Source: an uncultured Prochlorococcus sp.
GTDB taxonomy: Bacteria > Cyanobacteriota > Cyanobacteriia > PCC-6307 > Cyanobiaceae
DNA: 53,511 nt
Direction: 5' to 3'
NCBI GenBank assembly: GCA_902536775.1
Contig: CACAYX010000004.1
Location: 1-53,511, forward strand
Positions 1 through 9,700 of the stretch are shown piece after piece. The number at the start of each line of letters is the position of its first letter. The stretch's first letter is position 1. The position numbers and the translations under genes are program-made. Under the pieces are notes generated by a model, which searched no databases, was not told the origin of the DNA, and saw only the letters and a program-made list of their open reading frames with translations.

Positions 1-1305
1 CATTTTGTGACCCCAAAAGAAAGACTTGAGAGTGCAATAAGTGCAATTAGAAGTGAATTAAAAACTCAGCTAGATAAATTAACATACGAAGGAAAATTAT
101 TAGAGGCTCAACGTCTAGAACAACGCACAAAATATGATTTAGAAATGCTCAAAGAGGTTGGTTATTGTAATGGAGTTGAGAATTATGCTCGTCATTTATC
201 AGGCAGGGAGGCAGGTTCACCGCCAGAATGTTTAATAGATTACTTTCCCAATGATTGGTTGTTGGTAGTTGATGAGAGTCATGTAACATGTCCTCAACTT
301 CATGCGATGTACAATGGCGATCAATCTAGAAAAAAAGTTTTAATAGATCATGGTTTTAGATTGCCCAGTGCTGCAGATAATAGACCTTTAAAATGTGAAG
401 AGTTTTGGGAAAAATCAAAACAGACATTATTTATAAGTGCAACTCCGGGTCAATGGGAATTAGATCAATGTGATGGTAAATTTATTGAGCAAGTTATAAG
501 ACCAACTGGGGTATTAGATCCTGTAATTGATGTAAGACCTAGTGAGGGCCAAATAGAAGATCTGTTATCTGAAATAAGAATTAGAGCTGAAAAGAATCAA
601 CGAGTGCTAGTGACAACACTTACTAAGAGAATGGCTGAAGATCTAACTGATTTTTTATCTGAAAATAAAGTAAGAGTTAGATATTTGCATTCTGAAATTC
701 ATTCAATTGAAAGAATTGAAATTATTCAAGACCTTAGAATCGGCGAATATGATGTTTTGGTAGGAGTTAATTTATTAAGAGAAGGACTAGATCTTCCTGA
801 AGTATCTTTAGTTGCCATTTTGGATGCTGATAAAGAAGGTTTTCTCAGGGCTGAAAGGTCATTGATTCAAACAATAGGAAGAGCTGCAAGACATGTTGAA
901 GGTGTTGCCTTGCTTTATGCAGATAACTTCACAGATTCAATGAAAAAAGCAATATCTGAAACTGAAAGAAGAAGAACTATACAAAAAAAATATAACCAAG
1001 TCAATGGTATCATTCCAAAACCTGCAGGCAAAAAAATAGAAAATTCTATATTATCTTTTCTAGAACTTTCTAGAAAACTAGATGCTGGTGGTTTATCTAA
1101 AGATTTAATAAATATAGTTAATAACAAAACTGACGCAATTCTCAATTCCAGTGATAATCAATGTTTGCTAGAGGAATTGCCTGACTTAATAGAAAAGTTA
1201 GAAACTAAAATGAAAGATGCTGCAAAAGAGTTAAATTTTGAAGAAGCAGCAAATTTGAGGGACAGAATCAAAAAATTAAGACAAAAATTGGCAAGAAATA
1301 ATTAA
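1..1305 (+). CDS. uvrB: Excinuclease ABC subunit B, C-terminal part (5' end outside window)
   Basis: Reading frame open from the window edge ([10 protein letters not shown]); [65 protein letters not shown] and a C-terminal UVR motif. Confidence 0.97.
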   Translation, partial: HFVTPKERLESAISAIRSELKTQLDKLTYEGKLLEAQRLEQRTKYDLEMLKEVGYCNGVENYARHLSGREAGSPPECLIDYFPNDWLLVVDESHVTCPQLHAMYNGDQSRKKVLIDHGFRLPSAADNRPLKCEEFWEKSKQTLFISATPGQWELDQCDGKFIEQVIRPTGVLDPVIDVRPSEGQIEDLLSEIRIRAEKNQRVLVTTLTKRMAEDLTDFLSENKVRVRYLHSEIHSIERIEIIQDLRIGEYDVLVGVNLLREGLDLPEVSLVAILDADKEGFLRAERSLIQTIGRAARHVEGVALLYADNFTDSMKKAISETERRRTIQKKYNQVNGIIPKPAGKKIENSILSFLELSRKLDAGGLSKDLINIVNNKTDAILNSSDNQCLLEELPDLIEKLETKMKDAAKELNFEEAANLRDRIKKLRQKLARNN

Positions 1306-1312
1306 AAAGAAC

Positions 1313-3073
1313 TTATTTTTCTAATTCGAAATAATTATGAATCGCATTAACTGCTTTGTCACAATCTTTTTCTAAGACAATACATGAAGTCCTGATTTCA
1401 CTAGTGGCAATCATTTCAATATTAATATTATGCTCAGCCAATGCTCTAAATATTTTTCCAGCCGTTCCAAACTTAAATGCCATTCCCGCTCCTACAGTAC
1501 TTACTTTGGCTATAGCAGGGCCATCTTCAATGTATGATCCGGGTAATTTTTTTGTTAAGGCCTCAAAAACTAAGTTAGCTTTTTCTCTATCTTGTTTATT
1601 CATTGTAAGACTAATATCCTTAGTTTTCAAAGAGGAAATTCTTTCAGACTGAACGATAGTATCGAAAAGTAAATTATTTTCAGCTAGTGCTAAACATATT
1701 GATGCTGCTACACCTGGACGATCAGGCAGTTTTCGAAAACTGACTTGAACTTGGTTTTTATCTAAGGCAATTCCTCTTACTTCAGGTTGATCTTGTTTTT
1801 CATTGATTGGATTAACAAGTATTTGTGTATCAGATAACTTAAATTTCTCAGCAACAAATCTAATAGCTTTTGGTATATTATTGATTTCAATTACGCAGCT
1901 GACTTTAATTTCACTAGTAGCTATTAACCTGACATTTATATTTGCTTGAGATAAAGTATCAAATAAATCAGCAGAAACACTAGGTCTGCCCATAATGCCT
2001 GCTCCTTGAATACTTAATTTAGTCATTTTTGTTTTTAGATTATATTCTCCTCCTAATTGACTAGTTATAAGTTCACATTGTTCTGCAGTTTTTTTAACTT
2101 CTAATTCACTAACAGTAAATGTAATATCGTTATTATTTCCATCATTTGTCGCTTGTATGATTAAATCTACGTTAATACTTGCTTCTGAAAGTTTTTCAAA
2201 TATTTGAGCTGCAATTCCAGGTCTATCAGGAATATTTGACAGACTGAATACTGCTTGGTTTTCTAATACTTCAAGACTATTGACTGTTTTTGTTAATTCT
2301 AAGCTTCCTCTTTTTAGCGGGAGAGGTTGGATTTGACTTTCTAGGAGAGTCCCACTTGAGTCACTTTGGCTTGATTTGACACATAATTTAATTCCATAAT
2401 TGCGAGCAATTTCTACTGCTCTTGGATGCAGAACGGAAGCACCGACACTTGCAAGTTCAAGCATTTCCTCGCAGCTAATTTTATCTAAGAGTTTTGCATT
2501 AGGAACAATTCTTGGATCAGTAGTAAGAACCCCTGGAACGTCTGTATAAATTTCGCAAGTCTCAGCTCCTAAAGCTGTTGATAAAGCTACCGCGGAAGTG
2601 TCTGAACCACCTCTACCCAAAGTTGTAATTTCCATTGAACCTGTATGGCTTAATGTTGTTCCTTGAAATCCAGCCACTACAACTACAAAACCCTGATTTA
2701 TATAATTTTGGATTCTTTCTGTTTTAATATCTAGTATTCTGGCTTTACCGTGAATTGATTCAGTAATAATTCCAACCTGGCTACCGGTCATTGAAATTGC
2801 AGGTATTCCGTATTCGTTTAATGCCATTGAAAGAAGAGCTATGGTTACTTGCTCTCCAGTTGAGAGAAGCATATCCAATTCTCTTCGATTAGGATTTTGA
2901 CTAATTGATTCCGCTAAACAATTTAAATCATCAGTAGTTTGCCCCATTGCAGAAACAACTACGACAATTTCATTTCCTGCTTCTTTACTTTGACAAATGC
3001 TATTTGCAATATTTTTAATTTTTTTAATATCACCGACAGAAGTACCGCCAAATTTTTTTACTAGTAGAGCCAT
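1313..3073 (-). CDS. lysC: Aspartate kinase with four ACT-like repeats
   Basis: N-term MALLVKKFGGTSVGD; TLGRGGSDTSAVALSTAL; repeated ACT segments (DRPGIAAQIF, MGRPSVSADLF, DRPGVAASIC, FKFGTAGKIF). Confidence 0.95.
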   Translation of the reverse strand: MALLVKKFGGTSVGDIKKIKNIANSICQSKEAGNEIVVVVSAMGQTTDDLNCLAESISQNPNRRELDMLLSTGEQVTIALLSMALNEYGIPAISMTGSQVGIITESIHGKARILDIKTERIQNYINQGFVVVVAGFQGTTLSHTGSMEITTLGRGGSDTSAVALSTALGAETCEIYTDVPGVLTTDPRIVPNAKLLDKISCEEMLELASVGASVLHPRAVEIARNYGIKLCVKSSQSDSSGTLLESQIQPLPLKRGSLELTKTVNSLEVLENQAVFSLSNIPDRPGIAAQIFEKLSEASINVDLIIQATNDGNNNDITFTVSELEVKKTAEQCELITSQLGGEYNLKTKMTKLSIQGAGIMGRPSVSADLFDTLSQANINVRLIATSEIKVSCVIEINNIPKAIRFVAEKFKLSDTQILVNPINEKQDQPEVRGIALDKNQVQVSFRKLPDRPGVAASICLALAENNLLFDTIVQSERISSLKTKDISLTMNKQDREKANLVFEALTKKLPGSYIEDGPAIAKVSTVGAGMAFKFGTAGKIFRALAEHNINIEMIATSEIRTSCIVLEKDCDKAVNAIHNYFELEK

Positions 3074-3112
3074 GTTTAAATCATAATGTAAATTCTTAAA
3101 CTTATAATCTGG

Positions 3113-4114
3113 TTAACTTAAATTAATTAATTTCTCCGTAAAAACATTTATAGGATTATTACCTTGTTTTAGGAATGATTCAATATCTAATAAGTTACTC
3201 ATTAAATTAATTAAATATTCTTGCGACACATTTTTGACTTTTCTTCGAAGAAAGAAAATTCTTTTTGGATTAGAAATGCCTGCAAGATTACAAATCTTTT
3301 CTGCATTATCGTTTCCTGAATTAACTGCCAATTTTATAATGGTATGAATTCTTATTTGACTAATTAAACCTGCATTTAGTCTTAACGCAGGTTCTCCTTT
3401 CTGTAAGCAATAATTTATTTCAATAAGGCTTTCATTAATATTTTTTTGTAATAGAAGATCAATGATTTTGAAAATGTTGGATTGATGATCACTAAATATT
3501 TTTTTTACATCAATACTTTTAAGAAAAAGTTGTGACTTCGAATCACTTGTTTCTGCAGAAAGGTATGTTTTTGCTTTGGCTAATTCATTTATTAGTTTAA
3601 AACTATCATTACCAACAGAATCAATAATTAATTCAGCAGCATTTTTATCAATTTTGATATTCATTTCATTTGCCGCATCTTCTAAAAATCTTTTTTGACC
3701 CTCATAGTCCCAGATTTCTGGTAAAGAAAATGATTTTTCTTTGGCTAAATTATTTTTGATAAGTTTTTGTAAAAATTTAGTACTCTTTAGTCTTGAGTCT
3801 GGTTTTTTTGTATTTTGTAAAATGAAATAAGTATTTTGAGGTATATTGTCTTGAATTTTTTCAAATTTAGTTCTTAGATCCTCATTTTTTGAAGTAAAAA
3901 TTGGATTATTTTTCAATGTAACTATTCTGTATCCATCCCCAAAAGGAGGTGTAAGAACTTCATCAAAAGCTTTATTGACTTGCTCATCATCATCTCCATT
4001 TAAATTAGTTACGTTTATTTCTTTCCATTCTTTGGATACTTCCTTATCAATTAATTTTTGAATAAATGTATTTTGAGCATTTAGATCATTTCCCCATAAT
4101 ATTTGTATTGGCAT
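3113..4114 (-). CDS. holA: DNA polymerase III delta subunit
   Basis: Overall HolA-like architecture and the lysC-holA-cobH context familiar from Prochlorococcus; divergent sequence. Confidence 0.75.
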   Translation of the reverse strand: MPIQILWGNDLNAQNTFIQKLIDKEVSKEWKEINVTNLNGDDDEQVNKAFDEVLTPPFGDGYRIVTLKNNPIFTSKNEDLRTKFEKIQDNIPQNTYFILQNTKKPDSRLKSTKFLQKLIKNNLAKEKSFSLPEIWDYEGQKRFLEDAANEMNIKIDKNAAELIIDSVGNDSFKLINELAKAKTYLSAETSDSKSQLFLKSIDVKKIFSDHQSNIFKIIDLLLQKNINESLIEINYCLQKGEPALRLNAGLISQIRIHTIIKLAVNSGNDNAEKICNLAGISNPKRIFFLRRKVKNVSQEYLINLMSNLLDIESFLKQGNNPINVFTEKLINLS

Positions 4115-4172
4115 AATCGCTCAACAAAAATCATATATTAACTATGATTACTTCTAACACAAATTAAATTTA

Positions 4173-4796
4173 ATGGTAATAGATCATCCAATTTTTTTGG
4201 AAAGCATCAGATTCATAAGATCTCAATTAGAAGTCAATGATCTAAATTATTTGGAAAAAAAAGTTTTAGAGAGATTAGTCCATACTTCAGGAGATTTTTC
4301 AGTCCAAAATCTTGTAAATTTTAGTGAAGGTGCTTGCGAAAAAGGGCTTCAGGCACTCAAAAATGGTGCTCCGATTTTAACTGATACTGATATGGCAGCA
4401 GCAGCAATAAAATCCATGGCAGAAAATACCACTAGGAATAAAGTATTCACTGCTAGTATGTGGTTTGGAGAAAATAATCAGACAAACTTAACTAAAACTG
4501 CATATGGCTTAAGTGAAGGTTGGAAGAAGTTATCTGCTATGAATTCTGGAAGCAAATCACCTATTGTAGTTATTGGCAGTTCGCCTACAGCGTTAACTTA
4601 TTTAATTGATATTTTAGAGAGTACAAAAGATTTACCTAGTTTAATTATAGGAATGCCTGTTGGATTTATTGGAGTAGAGAAAAGCAAAAACAAACTTATT
4701 TCTACCGATCTTCCTAGAATTGTTCTGAGTTCAACTAGAGGAGGTGCTGCAATGGCAGCTGCTGCGCTAAACGCCTTATTGAGGGAAACTATTTAA
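4173..4796 (+). CDS. cobH: Precorrin-8X methylmutase (cobalamin biosynthesis)
   Basis: ILTDTDMAAAAIK, VVIGSSPTALTYLIDIL, IIGMPVGFIGVEKSK, SSTRGGAAMAAAALNALL. Confidence 0.93.
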   Translation: MVIDHPIFLESIRFIRSQLEVNDLNYLEKKVLERLVHTSGDFSVQNLVNFSEGACEKGLQALKNGAPILTDTDMAAAAIKSMAENTTRNKVFTASMWFGENNQTNLTKTAYGLSEGWKKLSAMNSGSKSPIVVIGSSPTALTYLIDILESTKDLPSLIIGMPVGFIGVEKSKNKLISTDLPRIVLSSTRGGAAMAAAALNALLRETI

Positions 4797-4827
4797 AAAG
4801 TATTTATTTCATAAAAATGCCAAAAAT

Positions 4828-7569
4828 CTACTTAATATCATAATTTAAATTGTTATTTTGTTCTAAAGAATTTAAAACTGATTTTGCTTTTTCTATAACT
4901 TCTTTTGGAACTCCTGCTAATTTAGCTGCTTCTATTCCATAGCTTTTGTTTGATCCCCCTTTAACAATCCTGTGGCTAAAAATTAGCTGATCGTCATTTT
5001 GTTCTACTAAAACTTGAAAATTTTGTATATTCGTATTTGAATTTTTTAGATAATTAAGCTCATGATAGTGCGTAGCAAAAATAGTATTACATTGAATTTT
5101 TTTTGCAAGATATTCACTTACTGACCAAGCTATTGAAAGTCCATCAAAAGTAGATGTCCCTCTACCTATCTCGTCAAGTAAAACTAGTGAGCTAGAAGTT
5201 GCCTGATTTAGAATTGATGCAGTTTCAGACATTTCTACCATAAATGTTGATTGTCCAGATGATTGATCATCAACCGCTCCAATTCTTGTGAAAATCCTAT
5301 CTGCAATTTTGATTTCAGCATTATTAGCAGGAACAAAGCTACCAATTTGTGTGAGAATTTGTATTAAACCAATTTGTCTTATAAAGCAACTTTTTCCGCT
5401 TGCATTGGGACCGGTTAATATGATTAATTTTTGAGTATCCTCAAAAGAGATATCGTTTGCTACAAAATTTTTATCACTTAACAATTGCTCTACAATTGGA
5501 TTTCTTCCTGCGATAATTTTTGTACTATTTTTTGTCATTGAATCATTTATTGGTATTAATGAAGGTTTTATAAAATTGTTTTCTACTGAAGTAATTGATA
5601 AACCAAGCAGTGCATCAAGAGATGCTATGGATTTTGCGATTGATCTTATTTGTTTTGTTTTTTCAGCAACTATATTTCTTAATTCGCAGAAAATTTCATA
5701 TTCTTTTGATGAAGCTCTACTTTTTATTTGGAAAATCTTATTTTCTTTATTTTTAATTTCTGAAGTGATATACCTTTCTTCATTAGTAAGTGTTTGCCTT
5801 TTAATCCAATGCTGTGGAGCTAAATTAACTTTTGACTTATTTATAGAAATGTAATACCCAAAATTTTTATGAAATTGAATTTTTAGGTTTGAAATTTTGC
5901 TAATTTTCCTTTCTTTTAATTCCTCTTTATTTAGCCACTCAGAGTAATCATCCATTAAATTGCGTAAACCATCTAATATATTGTCAACTCCATCGTGGAT
6001 CATGCCTCCTTCACTAATATTTAGAGGAGGATTTTCTATTAGTTTAAAACTTATAGTATCAGCTAATTCTAAGAGTCCTTCATCAATATTTTTTAATTGA
6101 TCAGTCCAATTTGGGAGATCATATTTAAATAATTCGATTATTGATTTTAGTCTAGGCAATTTTTTTAAACCTTGAGCTATTGCAATTAAGTCTCTGGGAC
6201 TTGCATGACCTGCACAAGCTCTACCTGCAAGTCTTTCTAAATCCCCCATTGCTCTAAGTAAATTTTGGGTATCTGTACGTAATTGTTTAGATTCAATAAA
6301 GTTTGTAATTATATTTTGTCTTTTATAAATTTCATTAACGTTTAATAGTGGTGAATCTATCCACCTTCTTAAACACCTTGCACCCATGCAAGTATAAGTT
6401 CTATCAATACTCCATAGTAGCGAACCTACATAATTGTTTTCTCGTTGTGTATTTTTGATTTCTAAGTTTTTTTGAGTTTGATAATCAATAATTAATTTGT
6501 TGTGACCATATTGGATTTGTGGAAAGTCTAATGAGATTTTTAAAGAAGAATCTTTATCTAAATTTGAAGGATTAATTTTTTCTAAATAATTTAATAAACC
6601 TCCAAGTGATCTAGTTGCATTTTTTAAATTTTTAAGTCCTATTCCCTCTAGGTTTGCAATTTGGAAATAATTTTTTATTAGATAATTTGCTTCGTTAATT
6701 CCAAAATTAGTCTCTTGAGAAACAGTATATGTAATTTGACTATTTCCTTTAATTAATAAATTTCTTACTGCATTGCTTCCTACAATGATTTCTGAAGAAT
6801 CTAATTTAATAATTTCATCAAATAGTTTTGACAGAGATTGGCCTTCTAAAGTTATTAATTCTCCTGTGCTTACATCAGCTTTTGATATACCCCAATCATA
6901 AGATTCATCTGAGTTTTCTTCGGATAAGTAAATAGCAGTAATCCAATTATTTTTCTTTGCTATCAACATCCCCTCTTCAATTACGGTTCCAGGAGTAATT
7001 ACTCTTGTTATTCCTCTTTTAATTGGAGTCCCATAATTTCCAGAACTTTTTTCTAATTGATCGCATATAACCACAGAATAATTTTTTTTAATTAAATCAG
7101 CACAGTATCTCTCCATTGCATGATGGGGAACCCCTGCCATAGGGATCTTACCAATCTCTTTGCCAGCATCTTTACTAGTAAGCGTTATTTCTAAAAGGTT
7201 AGATATTAATACAGCGTCCTCAAAAAAACATTCAAAAAAATCTCCTAATCTATAAAGTAATAACCTATCTTTATTTTCTTCTTTTAGAGTTACATAATGC
7301 TTCATTACAGGAGTTAATTTCAGTTTTGAAACTGTTTTATAGCTATAAGATTCTTCATTGATGCAAACATTTTTGTTATTTGAAATTAAATCAGTCTTGA
7401 ATTGATTTATTAAATTATTTGAATTTCTTCTTTGTCTGGGTCTTTTTTGCGATTCTTTTTTTAAATCTTCCAAAGATAAATCGTCTGGAATTTTTGTTAT
7501 TTCTTTTTGTTCATTATTATAGTTACCAATCGCAAATAAATTCTTTTGAATTATCGTATCTTCTTGCAT
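4828..7569 (-). CDS. mutS: DNA mismatch repair protein MutS
   Basis: [45 protein letters not shown] Walker [28 protein letters not shown]. Confidence 0.95.
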   Translation of the reverse strand: MQEDTIIQKNLFAIGNYNNEQKEITKIPDDLSLEDLKKESQKRPRQRRNSNNLINQFKTDLISNNKNVCINEESYSYKTVSKLKLTPVMKHYVTLKEENKDRLLLYRLGDFFECFFEDAVLISNLLEITLTSKDAGKEIGKIPMAGVPHHAMERYCADLIKKNYSVVICDQLEKSSGNYGTPIKRGITRVITPGTVIEEGMLIAKKNNWITAIYLSEENSDESYDWGISKADVSTGELITLEGQSLSKLFDEIIKLDSSEIIVGSNAVRNLLIKGNSQITYTVSQETNFGINEANYLIKNYFQIANLEGIGLKNLKNATRSLGGLLNYLEKINPSNLDKDSSLKISLDFPQIQYGHNKLIIDYQTQKNLEIKNTQRENNYVGSLLWSIDRTYTCMGARCLRRWIDSPLLNVNEIYKRQNIITNFIESKQLRTDTQNLLRAMGDLERLAGRACAGHASPRDLIAIAQGLKKLPRLKSIIELFKYDLPNWTDQLKNIDEGLLELADTISFKLIENPPLNISEGGMIHDGVDNILDGLRNLMDDYSEWLNKEELKERKISKISNLKIQFHKNFGYYISINKSKVNLAPQHWIKRQTLTNEERYITSEIKNKENKIFQIKSRASSKEYEIFCELRNIVAEKTKQIRSIAKSIASLDALLGLSITSVENNFIKPSLIPINDSMTKNSTKIIAGRNPIVEQLLSDKNFVANDISFEDTQKLIILTGPNASGKSCFIRQIGLIQILTQIGSFVPANNAEIKIADRIFTRIGAVDDQSSGQSTFMVEMSETASILNQATSSSLVLLDEIGRGTSTFDGLSIAWSVSEYLAKKIQCNTIFATHYHELNYLKNSNTNIQNFQVLVEQNDDQLIFSHRIVKGGSNKSYGIEAAKLAGVPKEVIEKAKSVLNSLEQNNNLNYDIK

Positions 7570-7709
7570 ACTTTTTTAATTCCTAAATAGATATTAGGTA
7601 GAAATTTTTTTTTTGCATTTAAAGTGGCTAAAGTATGTAAATTTTCTCTAAAAATTATCATTTTCATGAGATTATAGTATTTATAATATTTGAAACTTAA
7701 GACTGAATT

Positions 7710-7907
7710 ATGCAGGCTGTTAACTTTTTCTTCGTAAACGCTCTATTATTTGCTTCTTTAATTGCGGTAGTTGGAGTTCCCGTTTTATATGTAACTCAAC
7801 CTTCTACTGAGGAAGGTCAGCGAGAAAGTAGGAGAAAAATTTATTCTATTGCTGCTGTTTGGGTTGTTTTGGTTTTTGTTACAGGGATAGTTTCTTCATT
7901 AGTTTGA
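7710..7907 (+). CDS. psbZ: Photosystem II protein PsbZ (Ycf9)
   Basis: 65 aa two-helix protein, GVPVLYVTQPSTEEGQRESRRKIYS...WVVLVFVTGIVSSLV. Confidence 0.92.
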   Translation: MQAVNFFFVNALLFASLIAVVGVPVLYVTQPSTEEGQRESRRKIYSIAAVWVVLVFVTGIVSSLV

Positions 7908-7956
7908 ACTTAATACCTTTTCGTGAGAATCTATTAATATATCTAAGTAAAATTTA

Positions 7957-8433
7957 ATGGCTATTTTTGAGGGCTCTTTTACTAATGCCTCTACTTTAAA
8001 AGTTGGGATTGTAATAGCAAGATTTAATGATTTAATTACAAATAAAATTTTATCTGGTTGTCTTGATTGTTTAAAAAGACATGGTTTAGATACTTCTGAA
8101 TTAAGCAATCAAGTAGATATAGTTTGGGTTCCTGGTTCATTCGAATTACCAATCGCAGCTAAAACCCTCATGAAAAAAAAGAGTTTTGACGTTGTAATCG
8201 CTCTTGGGGCTGTTATCCGTGGTGAAACTTCCCACTATGATGTAGTTATATCTGAGGCGAGCAAGGGTATTTCGCAAGTTTCAAATGAAAACAATGTTCC
8301 AATTATTTTTGGAGTTTTAACTACTGATACTATGCAGCAGGCTTTAGAAAGAGCAGGGATTAAAAATAATCTTGGTTGGAATTATGCTTTACAAGCAATT
8401 GAGATGGGATCCTTAATTAAAAATTTAAATTAA
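7957..8433 (+). CDS. ribH: 6,7-dimethyl-8-ribityllumazine synthase
   Basis: [56 protein letters not shown]. Confidence 0.95.
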   Translation: MAIFEGSFTNASTLKVGIVIARFNDLITNKILSGCLDCLKRHGLDTSELSNQVDIVWVPGSFELPIAAKTLMKKKSFDVVIALGAVIRGETSHYDVVISEASKGISQVSNENNVPIIFGVLTTDTMQQALERAGIKNNLGWNYALQAIEMGSLIKNLN

Positions 8434-8494
8434 TTGAAAAAATTTAATTATTTTTATAATTGAACCCTTCTTTGAGATAAAATAAAAAAGTTAT

Positions 8495-8566
8495 GCGGAT
8501 GTAGCTCAGTGGTAGAGCATCTCCTTGCCAAGGAGAATGTCGAGAGTTCGAATCTCTTCATCCGCT
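8495..8566 (+). tRNA. tRNA-Gly (anticodon GCC)
   Basis: GCGGATG acceptor arm pairs with CATCCGC; D-arm GCTCAGTGGTAGAGC; anticodon stem-loop CTCCT-TGCCAAG-GAG; T-arm GAGAGTTCGAATCTC; no encoded CCA. Confidence 0.95.
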
Positions 8567-8612
8567 TTCAATGTTTGTATCTTTTAAGATATTTCTAATA
8601 AAAATTTTCGTA

Positions 8613-9044
8613 ATGACAAGAGTAATTTCTATTGAGGATTTAAAGGGATTATTTACTAAACCTTATGGTACGGATGCACCAACAAAGCAAAAATGGGCTG
8701 AATTTTATAATGAGAATGTTATTTTTACAGACCCAACTCAGGAAACAGAGGGCTTAGATTCTTATGTTAAAGCTCAAGAAAAGCTAGTTAAAAGATGTGA
8801 TGATGTTTTTTTAGAAACTCATGCAATTTCCATAACTGGGGATTGTGGATTTGTTGAATGGACAATGGGTTTAAAAATTATGGGTAAAGAATTTATTTAT
8901 CCTGGAACTACTCGCTTATTATTTGGTGAAAATGGATTAATCAAAGAGCACAGAGATTACTTTGATTTTTGCGGACCAACTTTTGGACCAGTTCCTATTT
9001 TAGGACCTTTTATAAGATGGCTTTATAGTAAATTTGTATCTTGA
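8613..9044 (+). CDS. NTF2/SnoaL-like fold protein, cyanobacterial conserved unknown
   Basis: MTRVISIEDLKGLFTKPYGTDAPTKQKWAEFYNENVIFTDPTQETEGLDSYVKAQ has an NTF2-like pattern; start moved from 8571 to the internal ATG at 8613, which begins the conserved-looking part. Confidence 0.6.
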   Translation: MTRVISIEDLKGLFTKPYGTDAPTKQKWAEFYNENVIFTDPTQETEGLDSYVKAQEKLVKRCDDVFLETHAISITGDCGFVEWTMGLKIMGKEFIYPGTTRLLFGENGLIKEHRDYFDFCGPTFGPVPILGPFIRWLYSKFVS

Positions 9045-9070
9045 TTTTGTTTCTTTAGTAACAAAGTGCT

Positions 9071-9526
9071 TTATATTTCACGAATCAATAAATTTTGAGA
9101 AGTAACTTCTTTAAAATCAAATTGAGAATAAAATAATTTTTTATTTGTTGTCATTAAATATAATTTTTTTGTATTTTTAATTTTTTTAGAAGATAAAAGA
9201 TTTTTTACAATTAAAATCCCAAAACCTTTGCCTTGATGATTTTGATCTATAACAATATCCCAAAGTACTCCGCGATAAATCCCATCGGTTAAAGCTCTAC
9301 CAAAACCAACTATTTCCTTACCAACCCAAAGACTTATTACGACATCACTGTTAGCGAGACATTTTTTTAGATCATTAATTGTTCTATTTTTTGCCCAGAA
9401 AGCATTGGTTTCTAGTAATTTTTGTAGCTTAATTAATCCATTTGTTGGTTTAAGATTAGGACCCAATCCAAAAACCCTTAACCCTAAAGCTCCTTTAGCA
9501 TGTTTGATTAGAGATATTTCTTTCAT
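9071..9526 (-). CDS. GNAT family N-acetyltransferase
   Basis: IVGFGRALTDGIYRGVLWDIVIDQNHQGKGFGILIVKNLL: acetyl-CoA binding Q/RxxGxG motif. Confidence 0.85.
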   Translation of the reverse strand: MKEISLIKHAKGALGLRVFGLGPNLKPTNGLIKLQKLLETNAFWAKNRTINDLKKCLANSDVVISLWVGKEIVGFGRALTDGIYRGVLWDIVIDQNHQGKGFGILIVKNLLSSKKIKNTKKLYLMTTNKKLFYSQFDFKEVTSQNLLIREI

Positions 9527-9700
9527 TTATTAAAAAGATTTTTGAAAAGTGATGTCAACTAGGTTATTTTTGTGACTTCAATCTAAATACCCTAATCGAT
9601 CGTTTCTATAAAATAAAGAGATAATAGTTTTCTTCATTCTGTTGTAACGCACTAATTTATAATGTTTGTAATAAGATGAATTTTTTAAGGACTTTGACTT

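Noticed and set aside
1313-3073. Four ACT-like repeats in aspartate kinase as a novelty
   Set aside because: Duplicated ACT pairs in cyanobacterial aspartate kinases are already known.
5576-5854. 92-aa plus-strand ORF within mutS
   Set aside because: Antisense frame of a conserved gene; Phe/Leu/Ile-rich low-information translation.
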